A stretch of 27,259 nucleotides of DNA, taken from positions 1-27,259 of the forward strand of contig CAJTYM010000051.1 of NCBI GenBank assembly GCA_910583835.1, given 5' to 3'. This document shows positions 5,352 to 15,700 of this stretch, piece after piece. A program made the position numbers and the translations under genes. Under the pieces are notes generated by a model. That model ran no database searches and was not told the origin of the DNA. It saw only the letters and a program-made list of their open reading frames with translations. Within the stretch, counting starts at the first letter, position 1, and every line of letters begins with the position of its first letter. Source of the DNA: an uncultured Lachnospiraceae bacterium (GTDB lineage Bacteria > Bacillota > Clostridia > Lachnospirales > Lachnospiraceae).

Positions 5352-7730
5352 ATGAATAAAAAATCATTACGCACTTTAGAATATAACAAAATTATCGACC
5401 TCCTTTGCGAACACGCAACCTGCAGCCAGGGCAGAGAGCTTTGCAGACATTTAAAGCCCTCCAAGGACCTTGCGCAAATACGCCTTGCCCAGCAGCAGAC
5501 CAGCGATGCCCTGACTAGGATTTATCAGAAAGGCTCCCTTTCTTTTTCCGGCACACACAACATCGGCGCGTCTTTAAAACGTTTAGAAATTGGCGGGGTC
5601 ATGAATATAGAAGAACTGCTTAAAACCGCTTCCCTGTTAGAGGTTGCCAAGAGGGCAAAAGCCTACGCGCGGGGAAACAGGGAGGAAGCGCCGACAGACT
5701 CGCTTGAAGAGCTGTTTGCAAATCTTGAACCATTGACGCCGCTGTTAGATGAAATCCGGCGCTGTATTCTCTCAGAAGACGAGATAGCCGATGATGCTTC
5801 TGCAAACCTGAAAAATATCCGCCGTTCCATCAAGAATACCAATGACAAAATACGCAGCCAGATGAACACGATGCTGAACAATTCCGATACCAGAAACCAT
5901 CTGCAGGATACCGTGGTTACGATGCGCAACGGTCGTTACTGCCTGCCTGTCAAGGCGGAAGCAAAAGGGCAGGTGCCCGGTATGATTCACGACCAGTCTT
6001 CTACGGGTTCTACCTTATTTATCGAACCCATGGCAGTGGTGAAACTAAACAATGATTTGAAAGAACTTTACCTGAAAGAACAGGAAGAAATAGAAGCGAT
6101 TCTCGCCAACCTCAGCAACCAGGCTGCCGAGCATATCCCTGAAATACAAAATAACTATCAAATCCTCACGGAACTGGATTTTATTTTTGCCAAGGGTTCC
6201 CTGGCGAAAAAATACAACGGTACAGCTCCCCTGTTCAATACAGAACACCGTATCCGTATCCGCAAGGGACGCCACCCGCTGCTCGACAGCCATACCGTTG
6301 TGCCCATAGATATCCATTTAGGCGATGACTTTGATTTGCTGATTGTCACCGGGCCGAACACCGGCGGCAAGACTGTTTCCCTCAAAACAGTAGGGCTTTT
6401 TACGCTGATGGGACAGGCAGGGCTGCATATCCCGGCAAATGACCGCTCTGAACTGTCTGTATTTGAAGATGTTTTCGCGGATATCGGAGATGAGCAGAGC
6501 ATTGAGCAAAGCCTCAGCACGTTCTCCTCGCATATGACAAATATAGTCTCCATTTTGAAAAATGCAGATGAGAATTCACTGGTATTGTTCGATGAGCTCT
6601 GTGCAGGAACAGACCCCACCGAAGGCGCCGCGCTTGCCATCTCCATATTGTCAAAACTGCATAATTACGGCATACGCACAATGGCAACTACCCATTACAG
6701 TGAATTGAAAGTGTTTGCCCTGTCCACGCCGGGCGTAGAAAATGCCAGCTGTGAATTTTCCGTAGAAACCTTAAGCCCGACTTATCGGCTTTTGATTGGC
6801 ATTCCCGGCAAAAGCAATGCGTTTGCCATCTCCGGGAAGCTTGGGCTGCCCTCAGATATCATTGACGATGCCAGAGAACGGATGTCAGAGCAGGATGAAA
6901 ATTTCGAGGATTTGATTGCTGATTTGGAAGCCAGCCGCATGACGATTGAGAAAGAACGTCTGGAAGCGGAAACCTACCGCCGGGAGACCGAAGCTCTGAA
7001 ACAAAAACTGCAGCAAAAGCAGGAACGTATTGATGAGCAGCGCGACAAAATTATCCGCCAGGCTCATGAAGATGCACATGCAATTCTGCGGGAAGCCAAA
7101 GAGGTTGCTGACAAGACGATTAAGAATTTCCACAAATATGGTCAGGCAAATGCCAACGTCAAGGAAATGGAACAGGAACGCAGCAAGCTGCGGGACAAGA
7201 TGCACAACCTGGAAAAAAATATGGGCGCGAAGCAGAAAGAACAGACACAACGCCACAAAGTTCCTAAAAATCTGCGCATCGGCGACTCCGTAAAAGTGCT
7301 GAGCCTGAATCTTAAAGGTACGGTACACACGCTTCCCAACGAAAAAGGAGATTTGTATGTACAGATGGGCATTCTGCGCTCGCTGGTAAACATTAAGGAC
7401 CTCATCCTGCTAGAGGATACGCCGACTCTGGGGACTAAAAATAAATCTACCGGCGCGGGCAAATTAAAGATGGCAAAATCATCTTCCATTTCTACGGAAA
7501 TAAACCTTATCGGCAAGACGACAGACGAAGCTATCTCTCTGCTGGATAAATATTTAGACGATGCTTACCTTGCCCATATCCCCTCTGTACGGATTGTCCA
7601 TGGAAAAGGCACGGGCGCCTTGCGCAAAGCAGTGCATAGCCATCTGAAACGATTAAAATATGTGGACTCTTTTCGACTTGGCGAATTTGGAGAAGGTGAC
7701 TCTGGCGTTACCATAGCAATTTTTTCCTGA
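5352..7730 (+). CDS. mutS2: MutS2 ATPase with C-terminal Smr domain
   Basis: A 792-residue protein, the normal MutS2 length. Residues 1-300 form the MutS core/clamp without the mismatch-recognition domains. The Walker A motif TGPNTGGKT lies at about 333-341, Walker B is LVLFDELCAGTDPTEGAA, and TTHYSELK follows. A long charged coiled coil (about 515-640), a KOW-like segment (about 645-690) and an Smr domain (about 715-792) complete it. The Smr domain has VHGKGTGALR but INLIG where other family members have LDLxG, so the acidic residue of that motif is Asn here. MutS2 proteins suppress recombination and, in Bacillus subtilis, act on collided ribosomes. GAGGAG lies 8-13 bases before the ATG. The gene is monocistronic or leads into the two-component genes 74 bases on, and its leader is the repeat array. 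Confidence 0.93.
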   Translation: MNKKSLRTLEYNKIIDLLCEHATCSQGRELCRHLKPSKDLAQIRLAQQQTSDALTRIYQKGSLSFSGTHNIGASLKRLEIGGVMNIEELLKTASLLEVAKRAKAYARGNREEAPTDSLEELFANLEPLTPLLDEIRRCILSEDEIADDASANLKNIRRSIKNTNDKIRSQMNTMLNNSDTRNHLQDTVVTMRNGRYCLPVKAEAKGQVPGMIHDQSSTGSTLFIEPMAVVKLNNDLKELYLKEQEEIEAILANLSNQAAEHIPEIQNNYQILTELDFIFAKGSLAKKYNGTAPLFNTEHRIRIRKGRHPLLDSHTVVPIDIHLGDDFDLLIVTGPNTGGKTVSLKTVGLFTLMGQAGLHIPANDRSELSVFEDVFADIGDEQSIEQSLSTFSSHMTNIVSILKNADENSLVLFDELCAGTDPTEGAALAISILSKLHNYGIRTMATTHYSELKVFALSTPGVENASCEFSVETLSPTYRLLIGIPGKSNAFAISGKLGLPSDIIDDARERMSEQDENFEDLIADLEASRMTIEKERLEAETYRRETEALKQKLQQKQERIDEQRDKIIRQAHEDAHAILREAKEVADKTIKNFHKYGQANANVKEMEQERSKLRDKMHNLEKNMGAKQKEQTQRHKVPKNLRIGDSVKVLSLNLKGTVHTLPNEKGDLYVQMGILRSLVNIKDLILLEDTPTLGTKNKSTGAGKLKMAKSSSISTEINLIGKTTDEAISLLDKYLDDAYLAHIPSVRIVHGKGTGALRKAVHSHLKRLKYVDSFRLGEFGEGDSGVTIAIFS

Positions 7731-7804
7731 TTATAACGTACAGAAACAAAATATAATTTATACAATACTGCAGAATATTAACTATACCTCAAAGGAGGAA
7801 TCCT

Positions 7805-8506
7805 ATGGCTTCAAAACAGAAAATCCTTATCGTAGATGACGATACAAATATAGCTGAACTGATATCTCTTTATCTGACCAAAGAATGTTACGATACCCAC
7901 ATGGTACACGATGGGGAAGAAGCGCTTTTGGCATATGAGCAGTATGGACCGAACCTGATTCTGCTGGACTTAATGCTTCCCGGCATTGATGGCTACCAGG
8001 TCTGCCGGGAAATCCGTGCGAAGTCCAACATCCCTATTATCATGCTTTCTGCCAAAGGCGAAATCTTTGATAAAGTGCTGGGGCTGGAGCTTGGTGCAGA
8101 TGATTATATCATGAAGCCTTTTGACTCTAAGGAGCTGGTGGCGCGCGTAAAGGCTGTTCTGCGCCGTTACCAGCCCGCGAAACAGGAGGCTCCTGCCGCA
8201 GATATCAAGTGCGTGGAGTTCCCTGACCTCATCATTAACCAAAGCAACTATTCCGTCATTTACCAGGGAAAACCTATTGACATGCCGCCCAAAGAACTGG
8301 AACTATTATATTTCCTTGCCTCCTCCCCCAATCAGGTATTTACCCGGGAACAGCTTTTAGACCACATTTGGGGCTATGAATATATCGGCGACACGCGTAC
8401 GGTTGACGTCCATGTCAAACGTCTGCGTGAGAAAATCAAAGACCATAAGACCTGGAGCCTTGCCACGGTCTGGGGCATCGGCTATAAATTTGAGGTGAAA
8501 TCGTGA
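7805..8506 (+). CDS. OmpR/PhoB-type response regulator
   Basis: A 233-residue regulator. The receiver domain (about 5-120) has the acidic pocket VDDD (11-13), phospho-acceptor D55 in LLDLMLPG, the switch region IIMLSAKGE and the invariant Lys in IMKPFD. The winged-helix DNA-binding domain (about 135-230) has REQLLDHIWGYEY, DTRTVDVHVKRLREKI and the final WGIGYKF. AAAGGAGG precedes the ATG. Its stop overlaps the start of the kinase gene by four bases, so the pair is translationally coupled. A TATAAT at 7752-7757 might be its -10 box, but no matching -35 is visible. The signal and regulon cannot be read from the sequence. Confidence 0.92.
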   Translation: MASKQKILIVDDDTNIAELISLYLTKECYDTHMVHDGEEALLAYEQYGPNLILLDLMLPGIDGYQVCREIRAKSNIPIIMLSAKGEIFDKVLGLELGADDYIMKPFDSKELVARVKAVLRRYQPAKQEAPAADIKCVEFPDLIINQSNYSVIYQGKPIDMPPKELELLYFLASSPNQVFTREQLLDHIWGYEYIGDTRTVDVHVKRLREKIKDHKTWSLATVWGIGYKFEVKS

Positions 8507-9921
8507 AACGCACCCTATATTTAAAACTTTTACTGGGATATGTCCTATTTGGACTCCTCGGCTTCCTGACCGTTTCCACACTCACATCCCATCTGACCTT
8601 AAACTACATAGAACGCCAGACAATTGCCGGACTATATCGGGAATCCAACCTTCTTGCCGGCAGTTACGCTTCTAATTATTATCGTGGAACGATGACGCTG
8701 GAAGATATCAAACTGCAGTTTGAATCTATTGCCTCCTATCTTGATACTGACATTTGGGTTGTCGGCAACAATGGCAAAATACTAATCAGCAGCAGCCCGG
8801 ATTTTGCTGCAGACAGTTTGATTGAGCAATTTGACATTTCCTCTTTCGGCACGAAATATTATCAGAAGGGCACATTTTTCAATATGTTTCCAGAGAAAAC
8901 ACTATCCGTGTTTTCTCCTATAACCATTGAATATAAAGTCCGCGGATATGTGTTTATCCACAAACCTGCAGCTGATTTGGTATCTTTCAAAGACGGATTA
9001 TTAAATATTTCCTACACCACACTGGCAATCATTTTCCTCTGCGCATTCATTGTGCTGGTGCTGTTTACGTTTATTGTATATCTGCCCATCCGCAAGATGA
9101 CGCGGGCGGTAAAAGATTATTCCGAGGGAAATTTTGACACGAAGATTGACGTCCACACAAATGATGAGATGGGTTACCTTGCCGGCTCCATCAACTACAT
9201 GGCAACAGAGCTCTCCACTTTAGAAGAGGACCAGCGCAAATTTATTGCAAATGTCTCCCATGATTTCCGCTCGCCCCTCACCTCCATCAAAGGTTATATT
9301 GAAGCAATCTTGGACGGCACTATCCCCCATGAGTTTCAGGATAAATATCTGAACATTATTTTGTTTGAGACGGAGCGTCTGAACAAACTCACCCAGAGTA
9401 TGTTAGAGCTCAATAAGTATGGGGCCAAAGGCTCCATGATGGACATTAGCGATTTTGACATCAACCAAACCATTAAGAAGGTTGCACAATCTTTTGAAGG
9501 TACCTGCAAAGATAAAAAAATATTATTTGAACTGATTCTGACCGGACAGACCTGCATTGTCTCTGCAGACATGAGTAAAATCCAGCAAGTACTCTACAAT
9601 CTAATTGACAATGCCATCAAATTCAGCCACCCAGAGTCTTCCATCACCATTGAGACAACGGAAAAGAATGATAAAGTCTTTGTATCCGTCAAAGATTCTG
9701 GCATCGGTATCCCCAAAGACAGTATCAACAAAATCTGGGAACGTTTTTACAAGACAGATTTATCCCGCGGCAAAGATAAGCGCGGAACTGGACTGGGACT
9801 TGCCATCGTGAAAGAGATTATTTCTTCCCACAATGAAAATATCAATGTCATCAGCACGGAGGGGGTAGGCACGGAATTTATTTTTACCTTGCCTATGGCA
9901 CGCAAAGAAAATGCATTATAG
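8503..9921 (+). CDS. Membrane sensor histidine kinase
   Basis: A 472-residue kinase with a GTG start inside the GTGA overlap with the response regulator. It has a first membrane segment (about 8-30), an extracytoplasmic sensor domain (about 31-165, with a PAS-like DTDIWVVGNNGKILISSS stretch), a second membrane segment (about 168-195) and a HAMP linker (about 195-245). The HisKA domain follows with H253 in FIANVSHDFRSPLTSI. The HATPase domain has N box NLIDNAIKFSHPES, DSGIGIP and GTGLGLAIV. All key residues are present, so it should be active and phosphorylate its neighbour. The domain order fits the PhoR/ResE-like group of envelope sensors. A strong hairpin lies 9 bases after the stop. Confidence 0.93.
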   Translation: MKRTLYLKLLLGYVLFGLLGFLTVSTLTSHLTLNYIERQTIAGLYRESNLLAGSYASNYYRGTMTLEDIKLQFESIASYLDTDIWVVGNNGKILISSSPDFAADSLIEQFDISSFGTKYYQKGTFFNMFPEKTLSVFSPITIEYKVRGYVFIHKPAADLVSFKDGLLNISYTTLAIIFLCAFIVLVLFTFIVYLPIRKMTRAVKDYSEGNFDTKIDVHTNDEMGYLAGSINYMATELSTLEEDQRKFIANVSHDFRSPLTSIKGYIEAILDGTIPHEFQDKYLNIILFETERLNKLTQSMLELNKYGAKGSMMDISDFDINQTIKKVAQSFEGTCKDKKILFELILTGQTCIVSADMSKIQQVLYNLIDNAIKFSHPESSITIETTEKNDKVFVSVKDSGIGIPKDSINKIWERFYKTDLSRGKDKRGTGLGLAIVKEIISSHNENINVISTEGVGTEFIFTLPMARKENAL

Positions 9922-9929
9922 ATATAAGT

Positions 9930-9974
9930 TTCCCCATTTGCCAAAGGCAGCAAGACCTTTGGGCAGATGGGGAA
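9930..9974. terminator. Hairpin between convergent histidine kinase and truA
   Basis: TTCCCCATTTGCCAAAGG (9930-9947) pairs with CCTTTGGGCAGATGGGGAA (9956-9974) with one mismatch and one bulge. It sits between convergent genes and could stop both transcripts. There is no T-run on either side, so it may rather block read-through or protect RNA ends. Confidence 0.6.
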
Positions 9975-9997
9975 CCTCAGAATTATAGATTATTCTG

Positions 9998-10738
9998 TCA
10001 GTATTCTACATTTTGCAGAATCAGACCTTTGGCAGGAAGCATGGTGCCAGCAGCCTCCCTCCTGCCTTCCTCAAGAATCTGCCGGACTTCTTGGGGTTCT
10101 CGTTGCCCCATCCCCACTTCTGCCAGCGTTCCCGCAATAATCCTTACCATGTTGTGCAGAAAACCATTTCCTGTGATGATGATATCTACTTCCTCCCCTT
10201 TACGGATTACATCAAGATGAGAAATGTAACGCACCGTAGATTTTTTCTTAGAAGGATTTCTGCAGAAAGCTGCAAAATCATGCGTTCCTTCCAGATATTT
10301 GGCTCCTCTTTGCATAGCCTCCACATCCAGCGACTCTGCAATCGTATGCATCCACTTCCTTTCAAACACGTTAGGCGCGCCGCTGTTAAATATGCGGTAG
10401 CAGTATGTCTTTCGCACGGCAGAAAGCCTGGCGTGAAAACGCTCAGAAGCTTCTTTCAGTTCCATAACGCCGATGTCCTCCGGCAAATATTGATTGACAT
10501 AATCCTGAATTTCCTTCGGCGATTTGTCCACCGACAAATGCACATTTGCTACCTGCCCCAAGGCATGGACCCCGGCATCTGTACGCCCGGAGCCCTGAAC
10601 CTCCACGTTTTCCCCCTCCAGCTTTGAAAATATGCTGTTCAGTTTCCCCTGGATTGTAATATCCGTGTTCTTCTGGCTCTGCCAGCCCTTGTAGCGAGTG
10701 CCGTCATATGCAATCACCATCTTATAATTTTTCTTCAA
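9998..10738 (-). CDS. truA: tRNA pseudouridine synthase A
   Basis: A 246-residue enzyme that converts U38-U40 of the tRNA anticodon arm to pseudouridine. The catalytic aspartate is D54 in GSGRTDAGVHALGQVANV. Other family blocks are YDGTRYKGWQ, ARLSAVRKTYCYRI, GTHDFAAFCRNPSKKKSTVR and GNGFLHNMVRIIAGTL. The start is TTG at 10738, supported by GAGGA about 8 bases upstream; a later ATG (Met7) would remove part of the first strand. It begins 14 bases after the stop of the secreted Big-domain gene and is probably read from the same transcript or by read-through, an unusual partner for truA. Confidence 0.94.
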   Translation of the reverse strand: MKKNYKMVIAYDGTRYKGWQSQKNTDITIQGKLNSIFSKLEGENVEVQGSGRTDAGVHALGQVANVHLSVDKSPKEIQDYVNQYLPEDIGVMELKEASERFHARLSAVRKTYCYRIFNSGAPNVFERKWMHTIAESLDVEAMQRGAKYLEGTHDFAAFCRNPSKKKSTVRYISHLDVIRKGEEVDIIITGNGFLHNMVRIIAGTLAEVGMGQREPQEVRQILEEGRREAAGTMLPAKGLILQNVEY

Positions 10739-10752
10739 TTTCTATGTCCTCT

Positions 10753-12672
10753 TTACTTTATGCGAATTTTGACAGTTGCCTTTTTATTTGTCCCATCTGT
10801 TGATTTTGCTGTTATTTTTACTATCTTTCCTTTCCCTGCCCTTTTTGTTTTTACCACCCCTTTATTGCTGACGGTTGCATATCGAACATTGGAAGAGACC
10901 CATTCCAATTTCCTGTTCGCCCTGCTTCCCGTGGTCTTAACAGCCGCCTTTACTTTTACTTTGCTTCCCGCCTTTACGGTTTTTGCCGCTGCCTCTAAGT
11001 TAATTTTTCTTACAGCATGTTTCATAACTTTAACTGTCACTTTTTTTCTGACTCCGCTGCCATCTTTCGCCATCGCCGTAATCACAACCTTTTTACCTGC
11101 CCCGGCTCTCTTAGTAGTCACCAGACCATTCTTCACCGTTGCGTACTTCTTATTGGAAACAGACCAACTCAGTGTTTTGTCGCTTGTGTTGCGTGGGCTG
11201 ATTTGCGGTTTTAATTTCACCTTTTTGCCAGCGGCAATGGAATAACTTGCAGATGGAAAAGCAATCTTTTTCATTTTAACCACCTGAACGCTTTTTGTTA
11301 CCAGTTTTGCGTCTCCAATGGCTTTCAGAGCTTGCTGCAATTCTATCAGCGTCGTCCCTTCTTTCGCAAGAAGCCCCTCGGCTTTTACCACTGCCTGCTC
11401 GTATCTATTCCAGCTCTCCGCTGTATAATTGTTTTTTACCGCCAGCTTCTTCCCATATTCTGCCTTTGCTTTGCCGATTGCCGATTGTATCTCGTCTGCA
11501 GCCACACGTACGTTTACCTGATATGCACATGGTTTATAATACTCTGTTTCTTGCGCCGTTACGGTTATCTTCGCCTCCCCGATTCCATTTATCGTCACAA
11601 GCCCTTCATCATTGACTGTTACGACATAGGGTTTTGAAGATACATAGTTCAGTTCCCCATGACCTGTTTTGAAAACCGTATCCAATACAAACGACTTTTC
11701 TTCTATCTGTTTCTCATACCGCGTGGTCCCTTGTGTCGCCTGTTCTCCCTTTGATACAACAATGGTAATGACAAATTCCGCCTTCTCATAATCATCCGTC
11801 TCCAAAGCCTCCACGGTTATCTTTGCCGTGCCTATTCCTCGAATCGTCACCTTTCCGCTGTCTGATACCTCTGCCACTTCCGGCGCGGAAGAGGCGTAGG
11901 TTAATTCCCCATCTCCTTCTGCCAGCTTGGCATCCAGTACAAACGGCTCATCGCCATAGGCTTTGCTATAATTTCCCTTTCCTTCAATTATCTGCTGATA
12001 CTTTTCACCAGAAACCCAGGTGATGTTTCCGCCGTAATCTTTTTTAATCTCCTCTGACCATGTCTCATTGCCATGGGGATACTTAACGACAGCCTCCAGA
12101 GAATAAAAACAATTTTCTTCAAATTCAGGTGCATTTCCTTCAAAATAGATGTTTTTTAAATTTGAACATCCTTCAAATGCATAAGAACCTATTCTCGTGA
12201 TGCTCTCCTTTATCACAACCTCTTTGATTTCTTGGCGATGGGGATACCACGGCGCACGATTGGCTTTGCCGTAACGCTCCATTTCCCCGCTCCCATAAAT
12301 CGTCAAACTGCCGCTGTCAGATAAATCCCAGGTTAATTCCCTCATTTGGTCTGCATGTTTGCCATACAATTTCACATAAGCCAATCCAGAATAGCCTGGC
12401 ACATAGGAGAAGGAAACCTTTCCTTTCTTATCCGCTTTCTTCTGGTCAGCATAAATCAGATTGTCCCCATCTAATGGGTCAGCGGCGTCCGCGTCCTTGA
12501 CCAACAGGAAAAAATAGTTTTCATCTGGTTCTAAATTTGAAAAATCCGTGCGCAATGATGTCGTTTCCGATTCCTCAAGTTCCATTGCATTTGCATAGAT
12601 TGGAAACATAATTGCCAGCAGCATCAATATGCATATAAAAGTTAGATTTCTAATTAGCTTTTTCATGTCCAT
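10753..12672 (-). CDS. Secreted protein with LRR cap, Big-type Ig domains and FIVAR-like segment
   Basis: A 639-residue exported protein. The signal peptide spans about residues 1-30 (hydrophobic core ICILMLLAIMFPIYANA). A cap module follows (TWDLSDSGSLTIYGSGEM, then one BspA-type LRR, SYAFEGCSNLKNIYFEG). Next come two Big-like domains of the pattern FVLDAKxxxGxGELxYxSSxPxVxxVxxxGxVTIxGIGxAKITV, a helical FIVAR-like stretch (IQSAIGKAKAEYGKKL onward), and two very basic Big_2 domains ending KKATVKIRIK. No LPxTG motif or membrane tail is seen, so the Lys-rich end may hold it to the wall by charge. ATG 12672 and ATG 12666 (MKKL) are both possible starts; AAGGAAAG is better spaced for the second. 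It follows the LRR-RHS giant by 94 bases on the same strand and shares its cap module, so a joint surface role is likely but inferred. Confidence 0.85.
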   Translation of the reverse strand: MDMKKLIRNLTFICILMLLAIMFPIYANAMELEESETTSLRTDFSNLEPDENYFFLLVKDADAADPLDGDNLIYADQKKADKKGKVSFSYVPGYSGLAYVKLYGKHADQMRELTWDLSDSGSLTIYGSGEMERYGKANRAPWYPHRQEIKEVVIKESITRIGSYAFEGCSNLKNIYFEGNAPEFEENCFYSLEAVVKYPHGNETWSEEIKKDYGGNITWVSGEKYQQIIEGKGNYSKAYGDEPFVLDAKLAEGDGELTYASSAPEVAEVSDSGKVTIRGIGTAKITVEALETDDYEKAEFVITIVVSKGEQATQGTTRYEKQIEEKSFVLDTVFKTGHGELNYVSSKPYVVTVNDEGLVTINGIGEAKITVTAQETEYYKPCAYQVNVRVAADEIQSAIGKAKAEYGKKLAVKNNYTAESWNRYEQAVVKAEGLLAKEGTTLIELQQALKAIGDAKLVTKSVQVVKMKKIAFPSASYSIAAGKKVKLKPQISPRNTSDKTLSWSVSNKKYATVKNGLVTTKRAGAGKKVVITAMAKDGSGVRKKVTVKVMKHAVRKINLEAAAKTVKAGSKVKVKAAVKTTGSRANRKLEWVSSNVRYATVSNKGVVKTKRAGKGKIVKITAKSTDGTNKKATVKIRIK

Positions 12673-12712
12673 CTTTCCTTTCGCTTAAAACAATGACATT
12701 TACAGTGCTCCT

Positions 12713-12742
12713 CCTGCCGATAAGGTTTCTTGGACCGGCAAG
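12713..12742 (-). other. Intergenic hairpin between the LRR-RHS giant and the secreted Big-domain gene
   Basis: On the minus strand CTTGCCG (12736-12742) pairs with CGGCAGG (12713-12719), with one G-U pair. It is followed by AGGAGGAG and a tiny ORF (ATG TCA TTG TTT TAA) before the real start. There is no T-run, so it may act as an RNA processing or stability element that sets the ratio of the two proteins. Confidence 0.4.
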
Positions 12743-12766
12743 CTGGCTGATTTTTGCGTTCCCGAC

Positions 12767-15700
12767 TTACCAGGGCCACCAGGAATGAAACCAGTTGCTG
12801 ATGTTTTGCCACAACTTATCCCACCGTGTCAGAGTTATTCCTCCTTTAAGTTTAATCACACCTGTTTCTGAATTGATTTTAGGGGCGTCGTAACTCGGAT
12901 TAAGTTGATCATATATTGCCCATCCAGCCATTACCACCTCGGAACCTGCGCCTAAAAAGGTTGTTGGCGTACTCATTGGCGGGACATACCCACTATCAAA
13001 TACCTTGCCAAGACAGAATCCGTAGAAAAATTCCGCTAATCCGCTCACTTCCGGCAAAGTACTACTTCCCACATAATTTACCACGCTATAATATGCCTTA
13101 AGAGAAATATCTACGTTCTTGCCAATTGTTGTAAACCTTGAAGCAAAAGATAATCCGGCAGTTACAATACTAGCTGTAATACGCTGACTTACTATTGTGC
13201 CTAATTCAATCAGCGCAGACGCCGCACCCGCTTCAGCAAGAACCAGACCGCTTACAAACAACAAAGTGCTTCCCCATAGAATTCCACACGCCATTATTCC
13301 CGCATGTGCTGCTTCTTCTAAAGGTCTCAACAAATCAAGTCCTATACTTATACAATCATATTCATCGCACTCAAATCCATATGCATTACAATAAGCTGCT
13401 CCTAACATACCTATTTCACTAACAGGACTCCATTCCTTACCATTGATGTCAACAAATGAAACAAAGTTATTATTCGCATACCGATATAAATTCAAATCAC
13501 TTCCTTGTCCAATCGGATCCGCCGAGATAAAACTCATCGTATCCGCAGAAATATACCGCGCCCTGGCATAATACAGTCCATTCCCATCATCGGCAATCCC
13601 ATACCTCCCAACATAGGTAAATGGGTTATCAACGCCCTCTGTGGAAGCTATCACCTTCCCTTCCTGGTCGTATGTGTAGCTGTTCACGATATTGCCAGAC
13701 AAATCCGTAATCTCCGTGGTAGACCCCAGATGGTTATAGGCGTAAGTATACAATTCCGTACCTTCTCCCTTGACCCTATACCAGGCGGCAAGACCGTTCC
13801 CCTGCAGGAGGAATGAGGCTTTGTTATCCCGATACGCCGCTATGGCGCATCCATCGCCAAAGGGAGAATTCAGATATTCGGTGCTGACGATATCCAGGTC
13901 TGTTCCTTCCGCATTAGGCGTCCCCACAGCCACGCCCTCTCTGCCTCCGAACGCATCATAGCCGTACTGCGTAATCGTGCCGTCTGGCTCAGTGACCCGA
14001 ATCAGCCTGTCTTGATAATCATAATCGTAAGTTGTCGTGCCATGTTCGTCCGTCTGGGAAATTAAATTTCCGTTGTCATCATAGTTTCTGGTCGCACTGC
14101 CATAGGACGTATACTGATTCAGTTCATTGGCATTGTAGTTTTCATAGCTGCCGCCCGATGCCTTAGAAATCCGGTTGCCCGAAAGGTCATAGCTGTATTC
14201 CGTTTCTATCCCCTCAGGAGACTTGGCGCAAATTAACTGTCCCAAATCGTCATAGCTGTAATTCCAAGTACCGGACTTATCCGTCATGGTGATTAGCTGT
14301 CCCAACTCATCATAAGTATACTGGAACGAAGACATCACCGTTCCGTCTGCCTTACAATTTCGGATTGCCGACAGCATTCCCGCCGTGTAATCATATTCTG
14401 TGTAAGTGCCATTGTAGTTCTGCTGCTTTTTCAGGCTGCCGTCGGCATTATACTCGTAAGATACCAAATCCGCCCCGCCAAAGTTGGCAGACTGCAGCCT
14501 CCCATAATTGTCGTACACATAATAGGTTGTGTTACTGGACTGCCCATATACGGCGGTAGTGCTGCTGACGTTCCCGCTGGCATCATAAGTATAGGCAACG
14601 CTCTTTCTGCTCGGGTAATTGATTTTTGTCACATCTCCCCTGTCGTTGTACTCCAGCGTTGTCTTTTTTCCGTTTTCATCAATCTGCGTCAAGTTTCCTT
14701 TTCCATCATATTCATACGCTATGGTCTCGTCCGTGCTAAAGGAAACGCTCGTCAACTGGGAATATTTATCATAAGCGTATGTTATGCCGGTTCCATCCCG
14801 CTTGGTTGCCGCCACAATATTGCCCTTCGCATCATACTCATAATTCTCATATTTCCCATCGGCGTACACCAACCTCTGTGTCGCGCCAAAATTATTGCGT
14901 TCATATCCCGTCGTGATTCCTCTGCGGTCCGTGACGCTGGCAACATTGCCCCTGCCATCGTAAGAGTAATTCACGGATTTGCCAGACGCATCGGTCACGC
15001 TTGTAAGGTTGAACTTATCATCGTAATTATATTTATAATTGGTAAACAAGCCAAAGCTGTTTCCACTGCTGAGCAGATAATCAGAATAGCTTTGCTCTGA
15101 CATGTTCCCTCTGGCGTCTATGGTACGCGCCAGATATCCAGCGGCATTGAAACACAAATCTGTATGATTTCCCATTGCATCCGTGGCACAGAGTTCATTA
15201 AGACCGGCGTATTCATAGGTCATGATTGCTTCGCCATTATTGACTGCAACAACTCTGCCCAGTTCGTCATAACTGTATTGAATATCCACGCCAGTATGGG
15301 AGGTAACCTTAGTCAAAGCGTTTTTCCGCCCATCAAAATGTAAAGAATCATATTCATAGCTTACCGCGCCGTAAGAATTTTGCGCTGTCTGCAGCATTCC
15401 GTCCATATAGGTGTATTCTGCGCTGTTCCCGGTCAGAGCGGATTCCGCACGGACCACATGCCCATTTTCATAAACCAGCTGCAGCCGGTCTCCCTCGCTG
15501 GAGGCAATGGCGGCAAGCTTTCCGTCTGCGTTATATTCACACGTAATCGTATTGCCGTAAACATCCGCAGTCTGATTCAGTTTGCCGTCCGCACGGAAAG
15601 ATATCGCGGAACCGTCTTGATAATCCACAGAAATCGCCCCATCCGTTATACTGGCAGTGGACAGACCGTAAACAGCCTCCTTAAACACGCCGTCCTTCTG

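Noticed and set aside
4905..5367. Minus-strand ORFs of 63-121 aa over the intergenic array
   Set aside because: They are readings of the repeat blocks, overlap one another in several frames, and run through both promoter boxes and the mutS2 start.
12690..12790. Possible cyclic-di-GMP-I riboswitch between the giant and the secreted gene (minus strand has GGGAACGCAAA and CAGCTTGCCGG)
   Set aside because: The short matches resemble the conserved core, but the GNAA-capped P2 stem and the paired ends of P1 are not present, and part of it lies inside the giant gene's coding end.
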